From Paracoccus sp041927875 (GTDB lineage: Bacteria; Pseudomonadota; Alphaproteobacteria; Rhodobacterales; Rhodobacteraceae), in assembly GCF_041927875.1 (NCBI RefSeq), contig NZ_JBHFHN010000006.1: 64,000 nt of DNA; one strand, written 5' to 3'. The notes under the pieces were generated by a model. The model worked only from the letters and a program-made list of their open reading frames with translations, ran no database searches and was not told the origin of the DNA. Of the stretch, positions 16,690 through 23,767 are shown one piece after another. The position numbers and the translations under genes were made by a program. Numbering within the stretch: the first letter of the stretch is position 1; each line of letters begins with the position of its first letter.

Positions 16690-17865
16690 TCAGGCACGTT
16701 CCAGGCACATGGCCACGCCCATGCCGCCGCCGATGCACAGCGTCGCCAGGCCCTTTTTCGCGCCCGACCGCTGCATCTCGAACAACAGCGTGTTCAGGAT
16801 CCGCGCGCCCGAGGCGCCGATCGGGTGACCGATGGCAATCGCGCCGCCGTTGACGTTCACCTTGGACGTGTCCCAGCCCATTTCCTTGTTCACCGCGCAG
16901 GCCTGTGCGGCAAAGGCTTCGTTCGCCTCGATCAGGTCCAGATCGGAGGCCTTCCAGCCGGCCTTTTCCAGCGCCTTGCGGCTGGCCGGGATCGGGCCGC
17001 AGCCCATGATCGTCGGGTCCAGACCGGCGGTGGCGTGGCTTGCGATACGGGCCAACACCTTCAGGCCGCGCCGGTTCGCCTCGGCCTCGGACATCATCAG
17101 CACCGCCGCCGCGCCGTCGTTCAGCCCCGAGGCATTGGCCGCCGTCACCGTGCCGTCCTTGGTGAAGGCGGGCTTCAGCTTCTGCATCGCCTCGATCGTC
17201 GCGCCGTGGCGGATGTATTCGTCGCTGTCCACGATCACATCGCCCTTGCGCGTCTTCAGCGTGACCGCGGTGATCTCATCCTGGAACTTGCCGGCCTTTT
17301 GCGCGGCTTCGGCCTTGTTCTGGCTGGCCACGGCGAATTCGTCCTGCATGTCGCGGGTGATGCCGTATTTCGCGGCGACGTTTTCGGCGGTCTGGCCCAT
17401 GTGATAGTTGTTGAAAGCATCCCACAGCCCGTCGCGGATCATGGTGTCGACATAGCCCATGTCGCCCATCTTCTGCCCGGCGCGCAGATAGGCGGCATGG
17501 GGTGACAGGCTCATGTTTTCCTGGCCGCCCGCGATGACGATGGCCGCATCGCCCAAAGCGATCTGCTGGGCGCCAAGCGCGACGGCGCGCAGCCCCGAAC
17601 CGCAGACCTGGTTGATGCCCCAGGCCGCCGATTCGATCGGCAGACCGGCATTGACATGCGCCTGACGGGCGGGGTTCTGGCCCTGCGCGGCGGTCAGCAC
17701 CTGGCCCAGGATCGTCTCGGAGACCTCGGCCCTGTCGATCCCGGCGCGGCGCACGACCTCCTCCAGAACGATGCGGCCCAGTTCATGCGCCGGGGTGCTG
17801 GCGAATGAGCCAAGGAAGCTGCCGACCGGGGTGCGGGCGGCCGAGACGATAACGACGTTACTCAT
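16690..17865 (-). CDS. phaA: Acetyl-CoA acetyltransferase (beta-ketothiolase)
   Basis: Condenses two acetyl-CoA to acetoacetyl-CoA, first step of PHB synthesis. 391 residues. NQVCGSGLRAV holds the acyl-enzyme Cys (near residue 88), GGQENMS and the C-terminal NVNGGAIAIGHPIGASGAR (catalytic His) and CIGGGMGVA (second Cys) are all present. The ATG at 17865 has a strong GGAGGAA site 5 bases before it; an upstream in-frame start at 17964 does not fit the family. Cotranscribed with phaB. Confidence 0.96.
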   Translation of the reverse strand: MSNVVIVSAARTPVGSFLGSFASTPAHELGRIVLEEVVRRAGIDRAEVSETILGQVLTAAQGQNPARQAHVNAGLPIESAAWGINQVCGSGLRAVALGAQQIALGDAAIVIAGGQENMSLSPHAAYLRAGQKMGDMGYVDTMIRDGLWDAFNNYHMGQTAENVAAKYGITRDMQDEFAVASQNKAEAAQKAGKFQDEITAVTLKTRKGDVIVDSDEYIRHGATIEAMQKLKPAFTKDGTVTAANASGLNDGAAAVLMMSEAEANRRGLKVLARIASHATAGLDPTIMGCGPIPASRKALEKAGWKASDLDLIEANEAFAAQACAVNKEMGWDTSKVNVNGGAIAIGHPIGASGARILNTLLFEMQRSGAKKGLATLCIGGGMGVAMCLERA

Positions 17866-18162
17866 GCGGTTCCTCCAACCAAAGTTGGGCCTGACGGCCT
17901 TCCGGGTCAGCTTGGACGGGTCGAGGCCGGCGTGCAAGCCGGTTTGCGGACGGCACCTGACCACAGCCAGCGGCGGTGATGATGCGTGTTGGCGCTGCTG
18001 GCCGAAATCCGAGAGGCGTGTTTCCGGGGATGGTCGGACAAGGCCGTGTCGGTGTCGGGGCGGGGCCGCTTTAACCTAAAGAGGCCGCAAGGCAACGCCC
18101 TGCAGGTTGGTCCGTTGCGCGCAGGGTGCGTTGGGGGAATGCCCCCCTGGCGCAACTGGCGA
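17866..18162. other. Upstream region of phaA, no gene seen
   Basis: Nothing here codes for a recognisable protein on either strand. It must hold the pha promoter, but I could not pick convincing -35/-10 boxes in this GC-rich stretch. A stem-loop (18114-18156) and a possible further degenerate array repeat (from about 18104) lie at its right end. Confidence 0.5.
18114..18156. other. Stem-loop flanking the CRISPR-like array
   Basis: GTTGCGC (18114-18120) pairs with GCGCAAC (18150-18156), and inside it GGGGG and CCCCC around AATG (18133-18146) form a second stem. It borders the array on its low-coordinate side. Confidence 0.45.
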
Positions 18163-18737
18163 CCTTTGCCCCCCAATGCGCGGGGTGCAGGACGCCGCAG
18201 GGATGCGGCCAGACATCCACCAGATCCGTCCGATCGCGCCTGCGACGCACCCGAGAGGGCGCGCGGATGACCTGCGAAACCGCCCTCTGCCGCATCGTGC
18301 GTGGGGCGCACGGGCAGCCGCGAGGGGGCGGCCCAGCCGTATCACCTCAGCCACATCGCGCGCGGGGCGCACGCGCCAACGTCCCCGGCAGTATGGCCTG
18401 ATCCATATCGATCCAGCCACATCGCGCGCGGGCGCACGCGCCAACGGGCAATGGCAGGTATTCTCGCGCCCTCAGCCCCATCGCGCGCGGGGCGCACCAC
18501 CTGCCGCGTCTTGCGCGGGTCGATGAAACCCCTCTGCCGCATCGTGCGTGGGGCGCACGCGACCGACGGTCGTGCTTGTACACCGCCATCGCCCTTTGCC
18601 CATCGCGCGCGGGACGCACGGCGGACCGCACGACCGCGATCACCGCCGACGACTCTGCCCCACGGAGCGGGGCGCACGCTGACGACCGAATGGCCGCCGA
18701 AACACCCGCGACTCTGCCCAACTGCGCGGGGCGTATG
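18163..18737 (-). CRISPR. Degenerate, cas-less CRISPR-like array resembling type I-E
   Basis: Repeat units (plus-strand coordinates): 18163-18190, 18224-18251 (poor), 18285-18312, 18346-18373, 18412-18438, 18471-18498, 18532-18559, 18593-18620, 18653-18678, 18712-18737. Spacers are 33, 33, 33, 38, 32, 33, 33, 32 and 33 bases and look unrelated to each other. Starts are 59-61 bases apart except one 66. On the minus strand the unit reads roughly CGTGCGCCCCGCGC then GATGGGGCAGAG; it shares GTG, CCCCGCGC and GGGG in register with type I-E repeats, and 28+33 equals the 61-base I-E period. Units 18285 and 18532 are identical; the rest differ at several bases, mostly sparing the CCCC/GGGG stem. No cas gene is in the window and there is no AT-rich leader. 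A non-CRISPR interspersed repeat remains possible. Confidence 0.6.
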
Positions 18738-18913
18738 TCGATGGGCACATGCGATGGACATCGGGCGCAACATGCCCAAGCGCGTTGGCCGCGCTGCGCC
18801 CTCGTTCCCCGGCCATCCAATATCCCGTCGCCCCGGCGCGTCTGGTGGTTCACGCCCAGATCACTCGCAAGGCAAAGCGCGCCGCGCCCCGCCGCACGCG
18901 ACGCTGCCTTTTC
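18738..18913. other. Gene-free stretch between the array and the EAL gene
   Basis: This is where a leader would lie if the array is read on the minus strand, but it is not AT-rich. One further very poor repeat (TGCCCAA at 18773-18779, in register with 18715-18721) may be present. No coding sequence seen. Confidence 0.4.
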
Positions 18914-19744
18914 CTAAGCCCGCTTTGCCGCCGCCTGCGGCGACTTCCAGGGCGGGGTGATGGTCGGCGCGCCGAAGTAATAGCCCTGCATGCAGTCCAT
19001 CCCCAGCTCGATCAGAAACGCCGCATCCTCGGCGGTTTCCACCGATTCCGCGACGGTGAACATGTCGAAATGATGGGCAATCGACATCAGCGCGCGGGTC
19101 AGCACCTGGTTGTCGGGATGCTGGCCGATGTCGCGGATGAACTGGCCGTCGATCTTGATCATGTCGAACTGGAAATCGCGCAGATAGCGGAACGAGGTGT
19201 AGCCCGCGCCGAAATCATCCAGCGCAAAGGATACGCCGCGCAGTTGCAGGTCGCGCATGAAGGCCGCGACCAGATCGGGCAGCCCCATCGCCGAGCTTTC
19301 GGTGATTTCCAGAATCAGCCGTTCGGCCAGCCGGTCGTCACGCCCGAGGCCGCGATCCAGCGTCTGCAACCATGCCGGATAGCCGATGGACCGGGCCGAC
19401 ATGTTGATTGACAGCCGCAGGCCGGGATCTTCGGACAGCGCCTTCAGCCCCAGATGCAGCGCCAGACAATCGATCTGCCGCCCCAGCTCGGTGGTCTCCG
19501 CCCGTTCCATGAAGTCGCGCAGCGGGATGATCCGGCCGGTTTCATCCAGAATGCGGATCAACCCTTCGTAAAAGGCGGGCCGGTCGGTGCGGTCGCGGCG
19601 CACCACCGGCTGATAGGCCAGCACCGCATCGCCGCGTTGCAAGGCCCGGCGCACGGCTGCCATGGTTTCGCGTTCGCGCTGCGAAATCGCAAAGTCCAGC
19701 GGGCTGGAAAAGCCGCCGTCGGTATCCTGATCGCGTCGGTCCAT
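18914..19744 (-). CDS. Stand-alone EAL-domain c-di-GMP phosphodiesterase
   Basis: 276 residues, essentially only an EAL domain with a short N-terminal extension; no membrane span or GGDEF. Key metal and catalytic residues are present: YEGLIR (Glu60; the motif reads EGL rather than EAL), Asn114 in LSINMSARS, Glu146 in LEITES, Asp176-Asp177 in LDDFGAGYTSF, Lys197 in IKIDG, and ESVET further on. It should therefore hydrolyse c-di-GMP to pGpG in the cytoplasm. Neighbours give no clue to its pathway, though flagellar genes occur 30 kb away. Confidence 0.9.
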   Translation of the reverse strand: MDRRDQDTDGGFSSPLDFAISQRERETMAAVRRALQRGDAVLAYQPVVRRDRTDRPAFYEGLIRILDETGRIIPLRDFMERAETTELGRQIDCLALHLGLKALSEDPGLRLSINMSARSIGYPAWLQTLDRGLGRDDRLAERLILEITESSAMGLPDLVAAFMRDLQLRGVSFALDDFGAGYTSFRYLRDFQFDMIKIDGQFIRDIGQHPDNQVLTRALMSIAHHFDMFTVAESVETAEDAAFLIELGMDCMQGYYFGAPTITPPWKSPQAAAKRA

Positions 19745-19838
19745 GCCGATTCCCCCTATCCGTTCAGGGGGATTATGGCGCGCAATTCCTTACGCACCGT
19801 AAATCGATACCGGGCATTTGATGCGAATGCCGCAGACC

Positions 19839-20381
19839 CTAGCGCGCGGCACGCCGGATCAGCGCGATGGCCTCGGGCGTGTCCCATTCGGCGTCGCCGA
19901 TCAGCCGCCCCACCTCATGCCCCTCGGCGTCGAGCAGCACGGTGACGGGCAGGCCGAACACCCCCATCGCGCGCGCGATATCCTGTCGCGGATCCAGATA
20001 TTTCGGCAGATGCGTGACCCCGGTTTCGTCAAAGAACCGCGTCACCGCCTCGGGGGCGTTGCGACCGGTGGCCAGGGTGAAGACCTTGATCTCATCGCCC
20101 AGTTCGGCCTGCAACCGATCCAGCGAGGGCATCTCGGCCCGGCAGGGCGCGCACCAGGTCGCCCAGAAGTTCAGCAGGATCGGCTTGCCCTTGAAATCGG
20201 CCAGCCGGACGCTGCCACCATCGGCGGTGGCCACGGCGGTATCGACCGGGGCCAGCGGGCGGTCGGCGGCAAAGGCAAAGCGCTTCATTTCGCCCACCAG
20301 CAGGGTCTCGGGGGCCTCTTGGGCCGACACAGGGGCGGCCAGTGCGGTGAGCAGGGCAAGGGTCAGGGGGATCAGGCGCAT
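19839..20381 (-). CDS. TlpA-like periplasmic thioredoxin
   Basis: 180 residues with an N-terminal signal peptide (cleavage near PVSA-QE). The thioredoxin fold carries WCAPC (Cys77, Cys80), and a cis-Pro region FGLPVTVLLD. Probably a membrane-associated or periplasmic thiol-disulfide reductant, as in cytochrome c or oxidase maturation; the exact client is unknown. It is divergent from argH with 145 bases between starts. Confidence 0.9.
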   Translation of the reverse strand: MRLIPLTLALLTALAAPVSAQEAPETLLVGEMKRFAFAADRPLAPVDTAVATADGGSVRLADFKGKPILLNFWATWCAPCRAEMPSLDRLQAELGDEIKVFTLATGRNAPEAVTRFFDETGVTHLPKYLDPRQDIARAMGVFGLPVTVLLDAEGHEVGRLIGDAEWDTPEAIALIRRAAR

Positions 20382-20526
20382 GGCAACCTCGGTTGTTTCG
20401 CCCGACCCTAGCCCGGCGGGCGGTCGCCGGGAACCCGTCGCAGGCCGCGCTCACCCCTTTGTCAGGCGATGTTTGCACCGCTGCGGGCGCGCGTGTATGC
20501 CGGGGCAACAGCAAAGGGGGCCAGTC

Positions 20527-21915
20527 ATGGGCGGATCTTCGAACAGCATGTGGGGCGGCCGCTTTGCCGCCGGGCCGGACGCGATCATGGAGGCGATCAA
20601 TGCCTCGATCGGTTTCGACAAGCGCCTCTATGCCCAGGATATCCGCGGATCGCGCGCCCATGCCGCGATGCTGGCGGCGCAGGGCATCCTGACCGAAGCC
20701 GACGCCAAGGCTATCGACGCCGGTCTGGCGCAGGTGCTGGCCGAGATCGAGGCGGGCGATTTTGCTTTTTCGACCCGGCTGGAGGACATCCACATGAATG
20801 TGGAATCCCGCCTGACCGCGATCATCGGCGAGGCCGGGGGCCGGCTGCACACCGCCCGGTCGCGCAACGATCAGGTGGCGACCGATTTCCGGCTGTGGGT
20901 CCGTGATCAGGCCGATGCAGCCATCGCCGGGCTGCGCGCCCTGATGCGCGCGGCGCTGGATCAGGCCGAGGCGGGGGCCGATTGGGTGATGCCCGGCTTT
21001 ACCCATCTGCAAACCGCCCAGCCGGTGACCTGGGGCCATCACATGATGGCCTATGTCGAGATGTTCGCCCGTGACCTGTCGCGCTTTCAGGACGCGCGTC
21101 GGCGGATGAACGAAAGCCCTCTGGGGGCGGCCGCGCTGGCCGGCACCGGCTTTGCCATCGACCGCCAGATGACGGCCAAGGCGCTGGATTTCGACCGCCC
21201 GATGGCCAACAGCCTGGATGCCGTCAGCGACCGCGACTTCGCGCTGGAGTTCCTGTCCTGCGCCGCGATCTGCGCCACCCATCTGTCGCGCCTGGCCGAA
21301 GAACTGGTGATCTGGTCCAGCGCGCAATTCCGCTTTGTCGCGCTATCGGACAAATGGTCCACCGGATCGTCGATCATGCCGCAAAAGCGCAACCCCGACG
21401 CGGCCGAGCTGATCCGCGCCAAGATTGGCCGGATCCTGGGCGCGGCGGTGGCGCTGTTCGTGGTGATGAAGGGCCTGCCGCTGGCCTATTCCAAGGACAT
21501 GCAGGAAGACAAGGAACAGGTCTTTGACGCCGCCGACAACCTGATGCTGTCGCTGGCGGCGATGCAGGGGATGCTGTCCGACCTGACCGTCAACCGCGAC
21601 AAGCTGGAAGCGGCGGCCTCGTCTGGCTTTTCCACCGCAACCGACCTGGCCGACTGGCTGGTGCGCGAGGCCGGCATCCCCTTCCGCGAGGCGCATCACG
21701 TCACCGGCACTCTGGTCGCCCGCGCCGAGGCGCGCGGCGTCGATCTGCCCGACCTGACCCTGGATGAGATGCAGGCGGTTCACCCCAGGATCACCCAGGC
21801 GATCTATTCGGTGCTGGGCGTGCATAACTCGGTCGCGTCACGCACCAGCTATGGCGGGACGGCCCCCGATCAGGTCCGCGCGCAGATCGCGCGCTGGCGG
21901 GCGGCGCTGGCCTGA
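20527..21915 (+). CDS. argH: Argininosuccinate lyase
   Basis: Cleaves argininosuccinate to arginine and fumarate. 462 residues. The superfamily signature GSSIMPQKRNPD is at about 280-291; THLQTAQP with its catalytic His and the N-terminal MWGGRF are also present. The ATG at 20527 follows AAAGGGGG by 8 bases. Downstream lie a small lipoprotein, a small membrane protein and lysA, all on the plus strand. Confidence 0.97.
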   Translation: MGGSSNSMWGGRFAAGPDAIMEAINASIGFDKRLYAQDIRGSRAHAAMLAAQGILTEADAKAIDAGLAQVLAEIEAGDFAFSTRLEDIHMNVESRLTAIIGEAGGRLHTARSRNDQVATDFRLWVRDQADAAIAGLRALMRAALDQAEAGADWVMPGFTHLQTAQPVTWGHHMMAYVEMFARDLSRFQDARRRMNESPLGAAALAGTGFAIDRQMTAKALDFDRPMANSLDAVSDRDFALEFLSCAAICATHLSRLAEELVIWSSAQFRFVALSDKWSTGSSIMPQKRNPDAAELIRAKIGRILGAAVALFVVMKGLPLAYSKDMQEDKEQVFDAADNLMLSLAAMQGMLSDLTVNRDKLEAAASSGFSTATDLADWLVREAGIPFREAHHVTGTLVARAEARGVDLPDLTLDEMQAVHPRITQAIYSVLGVHNSVASRTSYGGTAPDQVRAQIARWRAALA

Positions 21916-21924
21916 CAGGCCGCG

Positions 21925-21946
21925 ACGGGGGCAGCGCCCCCCGTTT
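21925..21946 (+). terminator. Stem-loop after argH
   Basis: ACGGGGGC pairs with GCCCCCCGT (one bulge), followed by TTT. The core GGGGGCAGCGCCCCC recurs at 36654-36668. Confidence 0.55.
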
Positions 21947-22011
21947 GCCCGCCGCACATGTCTTGCTGAACCATCCCGCCGGCGCGATAACCGCACAAAA
22001 GGAATGCCGCC

Positions 22012-22185
22012 ATGACCCGCATCGCCCTGATCGCCCTGACGCTGGCCCTTGCCGCTTGCGGCGTCGATGGCCCGCCGATCCCGCCTGCGGGCGCGGTTCA
22101 GCCCTATCCGGCCCCCGCGCCGGTGCCCGGCCCCGCCGTCACCGTCTCGGGTGAGGCCTCGACCGGGGTGGTGATCGGGCTTTAA
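22012..22185 (+). CDS. Small LptM-like lipoprotein
   Basis: 57 residues. Lipoprotein signal ending LALAAC (lipidated Cys16), immediately followed by GVDGPPIPP and a Pro-rich tail. The Cys-Gly-x-x-Gly-Pro-Pro start and its place before lysA match the LptM/YifL family, which helps the outer-membrane LPS translocon LptD fold. That role is transferred from E. coli and is an inference here. Too short for easy detection; the AAAAGGAA site precedes the ATG by 6 bases. Confidence 0.75.
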   Translation: MTRIALIALTLALAACGVDGPPIPPAGAVQPYPAPAPVPGPAVTVSGEASTGVVIGL

Positions 22186-22240
22186 GCGGCTTTTCACCGG
22201 CCCCGCGCGCCGTTACGAAGGCGCAAGGGAAAGGGCGTTC

Positions 22241-22498
22241 ATGTCACCGTTGCGGCTGACCTATCTGGCACTGGCGATCCTTGGCGGCCTCATCGGTCTC
22301 TGGGGTGGACTGCATCCGCCGCTGACGGGTGGGGCGCTGGTCGGGCTGGTGGCGCTGGCGGTCTGGGCCTTGTCGGAAACTGCGGTGCGGCGCAACTGGT
22401 GGGCGCTGATCGCGCTGCCGGTGGCGGCTGTCCTTGGTCTGGGTTGCGGTTTGCCGCTGTATCTGTATCTGCGGCTGGCGAAGGTCGATTGGGGTTAG
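22241..22498 (+). CDS. Small membrane protein (DUF2834-like)
   Basis: 85 residues with three hydrophobic spans; ALSETAVRRNWWALIALP and GCGLPLYLYLRL resemble the DUF2834 pattern. Function unknown. It ends 3 bases before lysA, so is probably cotranscribed with it. Confidence 0.75.
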   Translation: MSPLRLTYLALAILGGLIGLWGGLHPPLTGGALVGLVALAVWALSETAVRRNWWALIALPVAAVLGLGCGLPLYLYLRLAKVDWG

Positions 22499-22501
22499 GG
22501 C

Positions 22502-23767
22502 ATGGATCATTTTCTGTATCGCGACGGTATTCTTCACGCCGAGGACGTGGCGATCCCCGAGATCGCGGCGGCCGTCGGCACGCCCTTTTACGTCTATTCC
22601 GCCGCCACCCTGATCCGGCATTTCCGCCTGTTCCAAGAGGCCTTGGCAGGCATGGACCACCTTGTCTGCTTTGCGATCAAGTCGCTGTCGAACCTTGCGG
22701 TGCTGAAGCTGCTGGGCGATCTGGGTGCGGGCATGGATGTGGTCTCGGGCGGGGAATACCGCCGCGCCCGCGCCGCCGGCGTGCCCGGCGACCGCATCGT
22801 CTTTTCCGGCGTCGGCAAGACCGCGGATGAGATGCGGCTGGCCCTGTCCGGCGGCATCCGGCAGTTCAACGTGGAATCCGAGAACGAACTGCGCGCCCTG
22901 TCGGCGATCGCGCATCAGATGGGCCTGCGCGCCCCGATCGCGCTGCGCGTCAACCCCGATGTCGATGCCAAGACCCATGAAAAGATCGCCACCGGCAAAA
23001 AGGAAAACAAGTTCGGCATCCCGATTGCGCGTGCCCCGCAGGTCTATGCCGAGGCCGCCACCCTGCCGGGGATCGAGGTGGTGGGCGTCGATGTGCATAT
23101 CGGCAGCCAGTTGACCGACCTTGAGCCGTTTCGCCAAGCCTTTGAAAAGGTGGCCGATCTGACCCGAGATCTGCGCGCGCAGGGCCATGCGATCCGGCGC
23201 GTCGATCTGGGCGGAGGCCTGGGCATTCCCTATGAACGCTCGAACCTCGCGCCGCCCTTGCCGCTGGAATATGGCCAGGTCATCCGCGATGTCTTTGCCG
23301 ATCTGGATGTCGAGGTCGAGATCGAGCCGGGCCGCCTGATTTCCGGCAATGCCGGGCTGCTGGTCACCTCGGTCCTGTTCCTGAAACAGGGCGAGGACCG
23401 CGACTTCCTGATCGTCGATGCGGCGATGAACGATCTGGCGCGTCCGGCGATGTATGGCGCGCATCACGACATCGTGCCGGTGATCGAACCCGCGCCCGCC
23501 ACGCAGCTTCAGCCCGTCGATGTGGTCGGCCCGGTCTGCGAAACCGGCGACACATTCGCCAAGGCGCGTCCCCTGCCCCCGGTCGATGAGGGCGCGCTGG
23601 TCGCCTTTCGCTCTGCCGGGGCCTACGGCGCGGTGATGGCCAGCGAATACAACAGCCGCCCGCTGATCCCCGAAGTGCTGGTCAGCGGCGATCAGTTCGC
23701 CGTGATCCGCGCCCGCCCCAGCTATGACGAGATGCTGGCCCGCGATAGCATCCCGGAATGGCTCTAG
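22502..23767 (+). CDS. lysA: Diaminopimelate decarboxylase
   Basis: Last step of lysine synthesis. 421 residues, PLP type III fold: PLP lysine Lys60 in FAIKSLSNL, HIGSQL, the glycine-rich DLGGGLGIPY, GPVCETGD with the active-site Cys, and AGAYGAVMASEYNSRP near the end. It overlaps the next gene by 10 bases. Confidence 0.97.
   Translation: MDHFLYRDGILHAEDVAIPEIAAAVGTPFYVYSAATLIRHFRLFQEALAGMDHLVCFAIKSLSNLAVLKLLGDLGAGMDVVSGGEYRRARAAGVPGDRIVFSGVGKTADEMRLALSGGIRQFNVESENELRALSAIAHQMGLRAPIALRVNPDVDAKTHEKIATGKKENKFGIPIARAPQVYAEAATLPGIEVVGVDVHIGSQLTDLEPFRQAFEKVADLTRDLRAQGHAIRRVDLGGGLGIPYERSNLAPPLPLEYGQVIRDVFADLDVEVEIEPGRLISGNAGLLVTSVLFLKQGEDRDFLIVDAAMNDLARPAMYGAHHDIVPVIEPAPATQLQPVDVVGPVCETGDTFAKARPLPPVDEGALVAFRSAGAYGAVMASEYNSRPLIPEVLVSGDQFAVIRARPSYDEMLARDSIPEWL

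Noticed and set aside
17866..17964. Longer phaA starting at 17964
   Set aside because: The extra 33 residues do not fit thiolases, and the ATG at 17865 has a strong ribosome site.
18301..18960. 220-codon plus-strand frame across the repeat array
   Set aside because: It runs through the repeats and spacers, is Arg/Pro/Ala rich without any motif, and repeats fall in different phases, so not coding.
15869..19744. cas or transposase genes near the array
   Set aside because: All frames in the flanks are accounted for by phaB, phaA and the EAL gene; no Cas1, Cas2, Cas3 or Cascade motif was found on either strand.
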